From positions 1 through 25,722 of the forward strand of contig NZ_JBINJF010000042.1 in NCBI RefSeq assembly GCF_043951865.1: a stretch of 25,722 nucleotides of DNA, read 5' to 3'. Shown in pieces: positions 7,728-16,573 of this stretch (within the stretch, counting starts at the first letter, position 1; every line of letters starts with the position of its first letter). The stretch comes from JAMQKA01 sp043951865 (lineage in GTDB: Bacteria > Bacteroidota > Rhodothermia > Balneolales > Balneolaceae). A program made the translations under genes and the position numbers. Below the pieces are notes generated by a model. The model saw only the letters and a list, made by a program, of their open reading frames with translations. It was not told the DNA's origin and made no database searches.

Positions 7728-9026
7728 ATGAACATTTTACTTATTGGCCAGTGTACGTTGCATTGGGGTCGCATGGAATTTGGTAATATTGGTAATTATT
7801 ACATCATAGAACCTTTTATAAGGGAGCTGCATCGCGTATATCCAGATGCGGAAATCCGAACCACATTTCAAATGTCGGATCGGTTTTGTGAAAGAGAGAA
7901 CGTTACTGTAATACCAATGGAATATTATTACAACTGGTCTGAAGATGATTTAGACATTGCATTAACAGAATTAGCGAGTGCGGAAATTTTCGAGAAATCA
8001 GGGTATTTGCCTAAAAAAACACCATATATCAAAGAAGTATTGGAGGCTGATTTGGTAATAGACTTTAGTGGAGATATTTGGGGTGATAATGCGAATTTAG
8101 TTGGTGATGATCGTTTTTTAGTGGGATTATGCAAAAATCGGGTAGCTCAACTCTTAAATACACCGACAGCTATGCTTGCGGGCTCACCCGGACCTTTTAA
8201 GGAGCAAAACACACTGGAGTTTGCGAAAGAGGTTTTTAAAGAGTTTGACCTGGTTACAAACAGGGAAGCTATAAGTAAGCAACTGTTAAAAGAGCGGGGA
8301 TTCGATATTTCCAAAACACATAGTTTGGCTTGTCCTTCCTTCTTGTTTGAACCGGCCGAACAGTCAGAGATAGAGGGTGCAGTAATTAAAGAGCAAATAA
8401 ATGAGACGGACAGACCTTCAGCTGGTTTTATTTTATGCGGATGGAATTTTACGGAAGCACCATTTGATAAGTGGCCTCGTAAGGACAAAGATTATGATCA
8501 GTTTGCTGATGCTGTTGAGTATATGATTGATGAACTTGGTTTAGATGTATTTTTAATGTCTCATAATAACGGTTTCCCAATTCCACCTAAGAAATTTGAG
8601 TTACAACATGGCCGTGATTATCCTATTGCTAAACAGTTGCAAACTGTATTAGAACAACGAGGTAGAACCAAACATGTACATGCTATAGATGGTGTTTATT
8701 ACCCGAAAGAAGCGAAAGCATTAATAAAGAATTTTGATTTCCATGTTAGTGGTCGCGTACACGGTGCGGTTGCGGGTTTGTCTCAGGCAATACCTACGGT
8801 AATTATTGATTACGGCCATGAACCTAAAGCCCATAAATTAGAAGGTTTTGCCAAGGTGACCGGTATGGAAGATTATATTGCCGATCCTTCTTCTGGCCAA
8901 AGTTTGATTAAGACGATAAATGAATGTTGGATTAATAGAGATGAGGTAAAAAAACATCTTAAAGATCAGTTGCCAGTAGTTAAAGAAATGGCTCAAAAGA
9001 GTTTCGATCTACTTAAAGAAATTTAA
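7728..9026 (+). CDS. Polysaccharide pyruvyl transferase family protein
   Basis: 432 aa. The layout fits the PS_pyruv_trans family (CsaB, WcaK and relatives): an N-terminal FGNIGNYYI (18-26) in place of the usual 'N-x-G-D' start, DFSGDIWGDN (112-121), GSPGPF, a TNREAIS segment, and the C-terminal SGRVHGAVAGLSQAIPTVII region (about 341-360) with the catalytically important RVHG. Members transfer pyruvate from phosphoenolpyruvate to sugar hydroxyls as ketals, adding negative charge to surface glycans; some family members have other or unknown roles. It starts 9 bp after the ATP-grasp gene and ends 1 bp before the GNAT gene, so the three are almost certainly cotranscribed. Confidence 0.82.
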   Translation: MNILLIGQCTLHWGRMEFGNIGNYYIIEPFIRELHRVYPDAEIRTTFQMSDRFCERENVTVIPMEYYYNWSEDDLDIALTELASAEIFEKSGYLPKKTPYIKEVLEADLVIDFSGDIWGDNANLVGDDRFLVGLCKNRVAQLLNTPTAMLAGSPGPFKEQNTLEFAKEVFKEFDLVTNREAISKQLLKERGFDISKTHSLACPSFLFEPAEQSEIEGAVIKEQINETDRPSAGFILCGWNFTEAPFDKWPRKDKDYDQFADAVEYMIDELGLDVFLMSHNNGFPIPPKKFELQHGRDYPIAKQLQTVLEQRGRTKHVHAIDGVYYPKEAKALIKNFDFHVSGRVHGAVAGLSQAIPTVIIDYGHEPKAHKLEGFAKVTGMEDYIADPSSGQSLIKTINECWINRDEVKKHLKDQLPVVKEMAQKSFDLLKEI

Positions 9027-9027
9027 T

Positions 9028-9504
9028 ATGAGTATTGAAATTGAAATAGTTGATAAATCAGCTATTAAAAGAAAAGACGTTTTAGAGGTGTTGGAAAAGT
9101 TAGATGACCATTATACCCCCCCGATTAGTTCACTAGTTGATTTGACCACGTATGCGGGAAAAATTGTTCAAAATGCTGAAATTCTTTTTATAAAATCTGG
9201 CACTAAAACTGTGGGTATGTCAGCAGTGTATTGTAATGATTATGATAATTACACTGCTTTTATAACAACTATTGGAATGATAAAAGAATACCAAGGGCAG
9301 GGTTTAGGAAAGAAATTACTGGAGAAATCAATTGAATTGGCCAGATCAGAAGGGATGAGGGAAATAAAATTAGAAGTACATAAGGATAATATTTCAGCTA
9401 TTAATTTTTATAAAAGAAACTATTTTATAGTAAAAGATGAGAAACTGCGTCTTTTAAGTAGTAAAGATAGACAACGCTGGTTGATAATGGGAAAAATGAT
9501 TTAA
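9028..9504 (+). CDS. GNAT-family N-acetyltransferase
   Basis: 158-aa single-domain GNAT. The acetyl-CoA pyrophosphate loop Q-x-x-G-x-G/A is seen as Q89-G90-Q91-G92-L93-G94 in YQGQGLGKKLL, following the beta-4 strand (TAFITTIGMI). The later beta-5/alpha-4 segment reads IKLEVHKDNISAINFYKR, also typical. Probable role: acetylation of an amino group on a sugar nucleotide. WecD, which acetylates dTDP-4-amino-4,6-dideoxygalactose, is a GNAT paired with a related aminotransferase, so acting after the VioA-like enzyme is reasonable but unproven. It lies 1 bp downstream of the pyruvyl transferase gene. Confidence 0.83.
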   Translation: MSIEIEIVDKSAIKRKDVLEVLEKLDDHYTPPISSLVDLTTYAGKIVQNAEILFIKSGTKTVGMSAVYCNDYDNYTAFITTIGMIKEYQGQGLGKKLLEKSIELARSEGMREIKLEVHKDNISAINFYKRNYFIVKDEKLRLLSSKDRQRWLIMGKMI

Positions 9505-9544
9505 TGATAATTTTATGAAATAAACTACTGATATATAATTTATA

Positions 9545-10819
9545 ATGAAGTATTACCTCTTCCTAACAACTTTGATCAGAAATATTGGTGGTGGTCACAT
9601 ATACACTGCTAATAAAATGAAGTCTTTGAAGAGTTTAGGATATGAAGTTGATTATTTTCATGCTGATGTTAAGCATGGAAAATTATTTGTTCAAGATTTC
9701 ATTCCATTCAAGAATAATTGTGATAGTCGTTTGCAATTTCCTGCTTACTATTGGGATAGCGAGACTCAAAAAGAAGTAATTAACCTTATTTGTGAGTCTA
9801 TACCTAGTAAATGCAGTGAAATCATTATAGAATCTCAAACTCTTAATTGTGCTACATGGGGTGAACTAGTCGCGGAGCATTTAAATGCAAAACATATTAT
9901 TTATTGTTTGTCTGAAGATCCCAGAATTCCAAATAATGATATGTTTGAGTTTTTAAACTTTAAACTTGATAGAGGAGAATTAGCAGGAATTACACAGAAT
10001 TCTCTTCTTTATATGTTCAATGGATGGCGGAAAATAGGAAGAGATGAATCATGTTATTTGACCGCACATGGTGCAAGTGGGATTCATGTTTTAGATGAAA
10101 TACCTTATAAAAAGATAGATTCTATTCCTCAAAATGACTTTATCATAGGATCAATTGGAAGAATTGATAAATTATTTTTAAAAGAATCTTTAAATAGTAT
10201 AATACGTTTCGCGAAAAAGAATAAAAACAAAACATTTACGGTACTACTTATTGGTGGTGCTTCAAATAATAAGTCGAGAATTGAAATTGAAGATAAACTT
10301 AAAAACATAGATAATGTAGATTTACACATTAGTGGTTTAATTTTCCCTATTCCGATTGAACTTGTTAAATTAGCAGATGTATATTTTTCCAGTTCGGGTG
10401 CTTGTCGAATTTCTCAGGAGCTTGGAATTCCAACAATCGCAATTGATGGGAAAGACTTTAAACCTATTGGAGTGTTAGGGGAAACTACAGAAAATACATT
10501 GCATAGAGATGATGAGCCAATTATTTCATTTACTAACTTACTTGAGGATATATTAATTAAGGACAGATTTAGTGAAAACGGGAATTCACGGATTGGTAAT
10601 AGAAAACCTATTGTAGACTATTCAGATCACCTTGACTTCATTGAAAAGTCAGCAAATTCAAGTGAATATTTTGATATTAGCGAAGCCACACTATCTATGA
10701 ATGAGCGATTAAAAAAAATAATATTGACAATCTTTGGAATAGAATTAACGGCCAAAATAATCAATAAATTAATATCGCCTATTTGGATGAAATTAAAGAG
10801 GTATGATTTAGTTAGTTAA
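9545..10819 (+). CDS. Putative GT-B glycosyltransferase (GT4-like)
   Basis: 424 aa, no signal or membrane anchor. The N-terminal Rossmann-like half starts with a GGGHIYTANKMKSLKSLGYEV segment typical of GT-B donor/acceptor folds. The C-terminal half has FIIGSIGRIDKLFLKESL, a VLLIGGASNNKS strand-loop, and SSSGACRISQELGIPTIAIDG, which takes the place of the usual GT4 'E-G-x-x-x-x-x-E-A' motif. That motif is degenerate, so the assignment is weaker than for the other glycosyltransferases here. Among the most AT-rich genes of the window. A 40-bp AT-rich gap separates it from the GNAT gene. No Shine-Dalgarno site. Confidence 0.6.
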   Translation: MKYYLFLTTLIRNIGGGHIYTANKMKSLKSLGYEVDYFHADVKHGKLFVQDFIPFKNNCDSRLQFPAYYWDSETQKEVINLICESIPSKCSEIIIESQTLNCATWGELVAEHLNAKHIIYCLSEDPRIPNNDMFEFLNFKLDRGELAGITQNSLLYMFNGWRKIGRDESCYLTAHGASGIHVLDEIPYKKIDSIPQNDFIIGSIGRIDKLFLKESLNSIIRFAKKNKNKTFTVLLIGGASNNKSRIEIEDKLKNIDNVDLHISGLIFPIPIELVKLADVYFSSSGACRISQELGIPTIAIDGKDFKPIGVLGETTENTLHRDDEPIISFTNLLEDILIKDRFSENGNSRIGNRKPIVDYSDHLDFIEKSANSSEYFDISEATLSMNERLKKIILTIFGIELTAKIINKLISPIWMKLKRYDLVS

Positions 10820-10841
10820 AATAGTTTATAAAGAACTTATT

Positions 10842-11834
10842 ATGAATATCGCATTTATCTTATCTGGGCCAACGTTAGCACCTTCCAACGGAGTTGTAAG
10901 TCAGGCACGTACATGGAAAGAGGGGTTGGAGCGTTTGGAACATAATGTAACGATGATAAACATGTGGAATAAAAACTATTGGGAAGAATTCGATATCATC
11001 CATTACTATGGGTTTAGTATTTATATGCGTGATCATATAATGGGTGTTTCAAAAATAAATCCCAATATTGTAGTTTCACCCATCCTTGATCCTGATTATA
11101 GTGTAAACAGGTTGAAACTATATGCTCGCTGGGGTAGTCTAAAATTGGGATTAACCAACAGATACCACAGCTTTAAATCGGTTACAGATAAAATAAAACT
11201 GTTCCTTACCCGATCAGAATTTGAACAACGTTATATCACTAGAGGACTTGCAATAAATGGTGATAAAAGTGTGGTTGTACCTCTTTCCTATAATATTACT
11301 ACCAAAGACAATATTCCTGACAAGGAGCCTTTTTGTTTCCATCTAAGCTTACTTACTGATGAGCGTAAGAATGTAAAACGGTTAATACAGGCTGCCAATA
11401 AGTACAAGTTCAAATTGGTATTGGGGGGTAAACTAAGAAACCAAAAGGAGCGCAAGCTGCTTGATAGCTGGATCGGAGATAGTAAATATGTTGAATATCG
11501 GGGCTACCTTTCAAAAGATGAGCTAATGAATCTGTATGCCCGTGCAAAGGTGTTTGCTTTGCCCAGTACTAATGAAGGAGTTGGAATTGTAGCCCTTGAA
11601 GCAGCTGCAATGGGTTGTAATATTGTAATAACAGAATTGGGTGGACCCAAAGAGTATTATGATGGTATGGCTGAAGTTGTTGATCCATATGACATTGATG
11701 AAATTGGGAAAAGCGTTTCGAAATTATTAAATGGCAAAACCTATCAGCCGCAGCTCCAAAAGAAAATAAGGAAGGAGAACTCGCTTAATGCAGTTGCTCA
11801 AAAGCTTGAAACTGCTTATCAAAAAATACTGTAA
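10842..11834 (+). CDS. GT4-family glycosyltransferase
   Basis: 330 aa. GT-B fold with the C-terminal GT4 signature: LSLLTDERKNVKRLIQAA (the donor-site 'x-x-R-K-N' segment), YRGYLSKDELMNLYARAKVFALPS, then NEGVGIVALEAAAMGCNIVITELGG, the E-x(7)-E nucleotide-sugar binding motif. The N-terminal half begins NIAFILSGPTLAPSNGVVSQ, a common acceptor-domain start. Cytoplasmic; adds one sugar to the lipid-linked repeat unit. Sugar and linkage cannot be told from sequence. It starts 22 bp after the preceding glycosyltransferase. Confidence 0.85.
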   Translation: MNIAFILSGPTLAPSNGVVSQARTWKEGLERLEHNVTMINMWNKNYWEEFDIIHYYGFSIYMRDHIMGVSKINPNIVVSPILDPDYSVNRLKLYARWGSLKLGLTNRYHSFKSVTDKIKLFLTRSEFEQRYITRGLAINGDKSVVVPLSYNITTKDNIPDKEPFCFHLSLLTDERKNVKRLIQAANKYKFKLVLGGKLRNQKERKLLDSWIGDSKYVEYRGYLSKDELMNLYARAKVFALPSTNEGVGIVALEAAAMGCNIVITELGGPKEYYDGMAEVVDPYDIDEIGKSVSKLLNGKTYQPQLQKKIRKENSLNAVAQKLETAYQKIL

Positions 11835-11894
11835 TTCTGATTTATCTTACCATTTTGAAATTTGGGTAGTTAGCGTCGCAATGCCTCATTTAGC

Positions 11895-13115
11895 ATGAAT
11901 TTATCTTCAACATCGTACATAGGTCGATCAACCTCAATTTCAGCATCAAGAATTTTGCTGTATCTAATACTGGTTTCTCTGGCCGTAGCTCCGGCTTTTG
12001 TACTTGGTCAAGGCAACCGGAATTTGCTGCTGATCGGGGTCATGGGCCTCTCACCGCTGGTTGTAATTGCTATACCCAAGTTCTACAAAAGTGATATCTG
12101 GTTGTTGCTGTTTATGGCCAGCATCATTGTGATTCCGCTGGTGCACCAGCCGGAACATATGCGGTGGTCCACGGTGCTCTATTCCTGTATGTTTTGCGGT
12201 GCCTTTATGGCGTATAATCGCCTGTTGCATGTGAACTCCTTTAAGGTTGAGCAGTACAGGGATCTGCTCAAATATTTGATTTACGCTTATTTTATAGTGC
12301 TCCTGATTCAGCAATTTTGTGTGTTAACGGGTTTGCCGGTGTTTAATGCAAGTAATTATAATTCTGAAACCCCCTGGACGCTGAATGCCTTGGCGGCGGA
12401 ACCTTCCCATAGCGCCAGGATCGTGGCATTGCTGATGTACTGTTACATCACGGTGCGTGAATTAATTTTAGATCGAGCTTATAAATTAACCTTGGATGTT
12501 TACAATGACCGCTGGGTGTGGATGGGTTTTCTTTGGACTATGGTAACCATGGGCAGTGCCACCGGTTTCCTGTTTATTATTATTGTTCTCCTCAAGTTCA
12601 TGCGATTGCGTAACCTGATTCCGCTGGCAGGAGTGTTGGGTCTGATTGTACTTATTATTAACTGGATGGGAGTTGAGGCTTACAAACGTACGTGGGATAC
12701 ATTTGTGGCTACGTTATCGCTTGATATACAAGCGATAATTCAGGCTGATCTTAGCGCCTCCTTTCGGATTGTTCCTTTCATAGTTCTTAGCCGCATGATC
12801 GATGTAACGACACTTAATGGTTGGTTTGGTCATGGGATTGACCATGTTTCCACATTCTTATCAACAATCATACCGGCTTCACCCGAAGGATTAACAGGAG
12901 GGGGGCTTTTGCAGGTATGGATTAATTTTGGGTTTTTATCATTTGCCCTATTTTTCGTTTTTTCGTTAATGAGTACTTTTAATAAAAGTGATTATTTAAG
13001 CCTTCTTTTTTGGGTTTTATTAGTGTTTATGTATGGTATAAATAATCAGATTGTTTGGCTATGTATTGTACTTTTATATACGAATAGATTTTTCAGTAAA
13101 AATTATCACAAATAA
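11895..13115 (+). CDS. wzy: Wzy-like O-antigen/capsule polymerase
   Basis: 406-aa polytopic membrane protein with roughly ten hydrophobic segments and long loops, the usual Wzy/O-antigen-ligase layout. The loop ALAAEPSHSARIVALLMYCY holds the E-P-S-x-x-A pattern found in many Wzy and EpsG-like polymerases. The segment with FGHGIDHVSTFL...GGGLLQVWINFGFLS (about 315-350) resembles the second periplasmic loop region. Wzy joins undecaprenol-linked repeat units in the periplasm. Sequence conservation in this class is low, so an O-antigen ligase is the main alternative; location inside the glycosyltransferase set favours polymerase. The first two-thirds are GC-richer than the last third and the flanking genes. 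Confidence 0.75.
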   Translation: MNLSSTSYIGRSTSISASRILLYLILVSLAVAPAFVLGQGNRNLLLIGVMGLSPLVVIAIPKFYKSDIWLLLFMASIIVIPLVHQPEHMRWSTVLYSCMFCGAFMAYNRLLHVNSFKVEQYRDLLKYLIYAYFIVLLIQQFCVLTGLPVFNASNYNSETPWTLNALAAEPSHSARIVALLMYCYITVRELILDRAYKLTLDVYNDRWVWMGFLWTMVTMGSATGFLFIIIVLLKFMRLRNLIPLAGVLGLIVLIINWMGVEAYKRTWDTFVATLSLDIQAIIQADLSASFRIVPFIVLSRMIDVTTLNGWFGHGIDHVSTFLSTIIPASPEGLTGGGLLQVWINFGFLSFALFFVFSLMSTFNKSDYLSLLFWVLLVFMYGINNQIVWLCIVLLYTNRFFSKNYHK

Positions 13116-13129
13116 GTAATCTGTCTGCA

Positions 13130-13906
13130 ATGAAGATCCCCAAAATAATTCATTATTGTTGGTTTGGGCCTAAAGATATTCCAGATTTAGAACGTAAATG
13201 TATAGAGTCGTGGAAACAATATTTACCTGATTACAAATTGAAATTTTGGAATGAACAAACTTTTGATATTGAGTCATTTCAATTTGCTAAACAAGCGTAT
13301 GAGAATGAGTATTATGCTTTTGTAAGTGATTTTGTAAGAGCAATGGTATTATATAAGCATGGGGGGATATATTTAGATACCGATCTGGAGGTATTACAAA
13401 ACTTCACACCTTTATTGAAAGGAAAAGAAGCAGTTTTAGGGTTTGAAAATAGTAGTGATGTAGGTACGGCCTTGATGGCGTTTAAACCAAAACATCCAAT
13501 AGTAAAAAATTTTGCAGACCATTATAAAAATCGATCTTTTATAGATTCCGATGGGAATATACAGCTTACCGCTAATCCTCAAGTGCTTGGGAATGTATTG
13601 GTTGAATTTGGTGTAGAATTAAATGGGAAAGAACAAAAAATTGACAGTCTACATGTTTATAACCGAGAAAAATTTTTCCCGAAAAAGATTGAAAAGGGTG
13701 AATTTAAAACTACAAAAGAGACAGTAACTATTCATCATTATAAGGGTAGTTGGCTAACTAAGCGACAAAAGCAAAGAGGGGAGAATAAATTTTGGGTCGA
13801 GGTATGTCGACCGATTCTCAGAAAGTGCAAGGATTGGAGTTCCAAGATTATAGGCAATAAACAAACAAAGAAATTAGAGATTAAAGTAAGAAATTGGTTA
13901 AGATAG
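13130..13906 (+). CDS. GT32-family glycosyltransferase
   Basis: 258 aa, short form of the GT32 / 'Gly_transf_sug' family. IPKIIHYCWFG opens the protein, and SDFVRAMVLYKHGGIYLDTD (66-85) ends in the metal-binding D-x-D (D83, D85), the family hallmark. Members include bacterial capsule and lipopolysaccharide transferases related in fold to yeast Och1. The basic C-terminus (KQTKKLEIKVRNWLR) may favour membrane association. The donor sugar is not predictable. The gene sits 14 bp after the wzy stop and 10 bp ahead of the next gene. Confidence 0.88.
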   Translation: MKIPKIIHYCWFGPKDIPDLERKCIESWKQYLPDYKLKFWNEQTFDIESFQFAKQAYENEYYAFVSDFVRAMVLYKHGGIYLDTDLEVLQNFTPLLKGKEAVLGFENSSDVGTALMAFKPKHPIVKNFADHYKNRSFIDSDGNIQLTANPQVLGNVLVEFGVELNGKEQKIDSLHVYNREKFFPKKIEKGEFKTTKETVTIHHYKGSWLTKRQKQRGENKFWVEVCRPILRKCKDWSSKIIGNKQTKKLEIKVRNWLR

Positions 13907-13916
13907 AAACGCTATA

Positions 13917-15302
13917 ATGAATTTACAGACTGATGGAAAATTCCATATAAAGTGGGGAGAATTACATACAGAAATATTATCTGATTTTATACAAGAACTA
14001 AATAAAGCTGAAATTCGGTATTTTATACTTCGTAACTATGAGGGACTTCCTAAACAAAATAATGCAAAAGATGTTGATATTATTATAGATTGCGGTACCT
14101 ATGATAAAGCTGCTTCAATTCTTCGTTCTATATTTCAGAAGAAAAACATTTCAAATTTCCATGTTGTAAAATATGAGAGAGTGCGATGCTGGTTTGGAAT
14201 TAATGTTGAAAATAATTTTTCTATTCACATTGATTTAATTGAAGGATACCTTTCCAAGGGTTTTGAAATATTTTCTTTTGATATACTTTATCAAAATACA
14301 AAAGCACATAAGAATTTTAGGGTTTTAAATGAACCGTATAATGCTCTTATGCTACTATACTATAAATTAATTGGGGCAAATTATTTAAAAAAAAAATATC
14401 AGGATAAGATTAATTCAATATATAGTAGATATGCAGATTGTATTAATAATAAGATTATTAATACGGCAGGTGAAAAATTAGGAAAAGAAATCATTTCTTC
14501 ATTGGAGAACGAAAAATTTTCCCGAATAGAGAATATGGCCTCTTTACTATCGAAAGAAACAAAAAAGAGAGCATTTTTACGAAAGCCTTACAAGACATTA
14601 GTCAATATTTTTAAGTTTTTGGCTGAGAAATTTTATCGAATAGTAATTTGTCCCCGGAAATTTCAAAAATTTATTTCTGTTCATGGTCCAGACGGATCTG
14701 GAAAGTCGACATTTATCAATGGTTTAACAGAATCTATAGAATATTATTTTTTGGCCGAAACAAAAACACATGTTTACCATCATCGCCCAACAATACTACC
14801 CAATTTAGGAGCAGTCGGTCATAAAGCCGGATTAAAAAAACAGGATAAGAACTTTACGAATCCACATCGGGCTGAACCAGCGGGACAGGTAAATTCATTT
14901 CTACGAATGGGGTATTACTGGCTTGATTACCTGATCGGTGTACCTTTAAAAATAAGAAAAGATGTTCAGTTCGATAGGTTTACTATCTATGATCGATATA
15001 TCTATGATTTTTTGATTGATCCCCACCGGTCTCGCATCAATTTGTCCTACTGGGTACGAAAAATATTTACAAGGCTGGTTCCGCACCCCCAAATTTCTTT
15101 TGTATTGCTCACGGATGCCGAAACAGTTTACGAGCGTAAACAAGAACTATCACTTGAAGAAATTGAAAGACAATTGAAGGAATTCAAAAAGTTGGCAGAT
15201 ACCAATGACCGTTTTATTGTAATGGATGCCTCAAAGCCCCCCGAAGACCTGGTAGAAGAAGCTACTGAAATCATTATTGAAAGGTTTACAAAAAAAGTAT
15301 AG
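13917..15302 (+). CDS. Fused nucleotidyltransferase-like and thymidylate-kinase-like protein
   Basis: 461 aa, two domains. Residues about 20-170 resemble the uncharacterised nucleotidyltransferase group (NTP_transf_5): RYFILRNYEGLP followed by DVDIIID with D52 and D54 as the acidic pair. Residues about 248-455 form a P-loop kinase: FISVHGPDGSGKST with Walker A at 257-265, then YDRYIYD (D359-R360-Y361), as in thymidylate kinases, and a lid-like region rich in E and K. The linker contains an amphipathic, basic segment near 225-245. Such two-domain proteins occur in exopolysaccharide loci; the substrate is unknown. dTMP supply for dTDP-sugars or phosphorylation of a glycan precursor are both possible. 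The stop codon shares one base with the next gene's GTG. Confidence 0.7.
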   Translation: MNLQTDGKFHIKWGELHTEILSDFIQELNKAEIRYFILRNYEGLPKQNNAKDVDIIIDCGTYDKAASILRSIFQKKNISNFHVVKYERVRCWFGINVENNFSIHIDLIEGYLSKGFEIFSFDILYQNTKAHKNFRVLNEPYNALMLLYYKLIGANYLKKKYQDKINSIYSRYADCINNKIINTAGEKLGKEIISSLENEKFSRIENMASLLSKETKKRAFLRKPYKTLVNIFKFLAEKFYRIVICPRKFQKFISVHGPDGSGKSTFINGLTESIEYYFLAETKTHVYHHRPTILPNLGAVGHKAGLKKQDKNFTNPHRAEPAGQVNSFLRMGYYWLDYLIGVPLKIRKDVQFDRFTIYDRYIYDFLIDPHRSRINLSYWVRKIFTRLVPHPQISFVLLTDAETVYERKQELSLEEIERQLKEFKKLADTNDRFIVMDASKPPEDLVEEATEIIIERFTKKV

Positions 15303-16534
15303 TGAGAAAAATTTTAGTTAGCGCGTACGGTTGTGAACCACTTAAAGGATCGGAACAGGGCGTTGGATGGAATTGGGTGCTGCAAATGGCGAAACATAAT
15401 AAGGTGCACGTCATTACCCGCGCCAATAATCAAGAGCCCATTGAGGCCCATCTGTGTGAAGACGTGAAGTTCAATATCACTTTTCACTATTATGATACCA
15501 ATGATTTTATAAAGGGACTGAAAAACAAGGCCAAGGGATTATATTTTTATTATTTCTGCTGGCAAGTTGGGATTATCCCGTTGGTGTTAAAGCTGAAAAA
15601 AGAGATCTCGTTTGATTATTCTATGCATCTTACATTCGGCAGCATGTGGATGCCTACATTTTTGCCTTTATTTAATATTCCATTCATATGGGGACCCGTA
15701 GGGGGAGGGGATAATGAGCCAGAATCATTCAGTACTGTTTTATCATATAGAGAATGGTTCTTACACTATGTTAGAAAACTGATGCACAGGACCAGTTTTC
15801 TAAACCCATTTATTATGTTGCCTGCTATTAAAGCGCAAGCAATTTTAGTACGCACAAAAAATTCGGCACAAGTTATTCCTGGTAAATATCGAGATAAAGT
15901 CGAGGTTATATTAGAAACAGCAATGGAAAATGATGTATTTAACTACTCAAAGGATTATAGTTTATGTAAGGATTCGTCAATCCGATTAGTTTCTACGGGA
16001 CGTTTAATGCCGTCTAAGAATATTGTATCGGCAGTTAAGGCTTTAGATCAATTACCTTTCTCCAGACATGTAATATATACTATAATAGGATCCGGTCCGG
16101 AACGAAAGCGCATAGAACAGGAAATAGATGGCCTTGATTTAAATGACCAGGTAGAAATAATCTCGGAAGTACCCAGGAAACAGGTACTTGAGAAATTATC
16201 GGAATCAGATATCTATTTATTTCCAAGTCTTCGGGAAGGAGGTAGCTGGGCATTAATGGAAGCTATGGCAGTAGGGTTGCCTGTTATATGTCTCAAATGG
16301 TCAGGGATGGAAATTATTACAGATCAAGAGTCAGCCATTCTACTGCCCGTCACAGATCCCGAACAGATGCCCAGAGATATGGCCAAAGCAATCTGCAGGC
16401 TAATTGATGACCCGGAATTAAGGAAAAGGATGGGAAAGGCCGGCCGTGAACGTATAAAAAATGAATTCAACTGGGAGGCCAAGGGAAAATTTATGGAGCG
16501 TCTCCTGGATGAATTGGATGGAAATGTAAATTAG
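15302..16534 (+). CDS. GT4-family glycosyltransferase
   Basis: 410 aa, GTG start overlapping the previous stop by 1 bp. The N-terminus RKILVSAYGCEPLKGSEQGVGW is the acceptor-side start of a distinct GT4 subgroup. The sequence FIWGPVGGGDNEPESF follows at about 137-152. The C-terminal domain has RLVSTGRLMPSKNIVSAVKA (donor-binding K), then SDIYLFPSLREGGSWALMEAMAVGLPVI, where E-G-G-x-x-x-x-x-E is the GT4 E-x(7)-E motif. Cytoplasmic sugar transfer onto the lipid-linked oligosaccharide; donor unknown. The gene is complete. Confidence 0.87.
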   Translation: MRKILVSAYGCEPLKGSEQGVGWNWVLQMAKHNKVHVITRANNQEPIEAHLCEDVKFNITFHYYDTNDFIKGLKNKAKGLYFYYFCWQVGIIPLVLKLKKEISFDYSMHLTFGSMWMPTFLPLFNIPFIWGPVGGGDNEPESFSTVLSYREWFLHYVRKLMHRTSFLNPFIMLPAIKAQAILVRTKNSAQVIPGKYRDKVEVILETAMENDVFNYSKDYSLCKDSSIRLVSTGRLMPSKNIVSAVKALDQLPFSRHVIYTIIGSGPERKRIEQEIDGLDLNDQVEIISEVPRKQVLEKLSESDIYLFPSLREGGSWALMEAMAVGLPVICLKWSGMEIITDQESAILLPVTDPEQMPRDMAKAICRLIDDPELRKRMGKAGRERIKNEFNWEAKGKFMERLLDELDGNVN

Positions 16535-16547
16535 CCAATGGCAAAAT

Positions 16548-16554
16548 AAGGAGG
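16548..16554 (+). promoter_or_regulatory. Strong Shine-Dalgarno AAGGAGG before the APH-like gene
   Basis: AAGGAGG followed by T is a near-perfect anti-16S complement, unlike the SD-less starts of most genes here. An in-frame TAA (16547-16549) overlaps its 5' end, so the start must be downstream. The only in-frame candidates are ATT at 16562 (7 nt from GGAGG) and TTG at 16574 (19 nt). The spacing fits ATT far better. Confidence 0.6.
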
Positions 16555-16573
16555 TGGTAGTATTAAAGAACTC

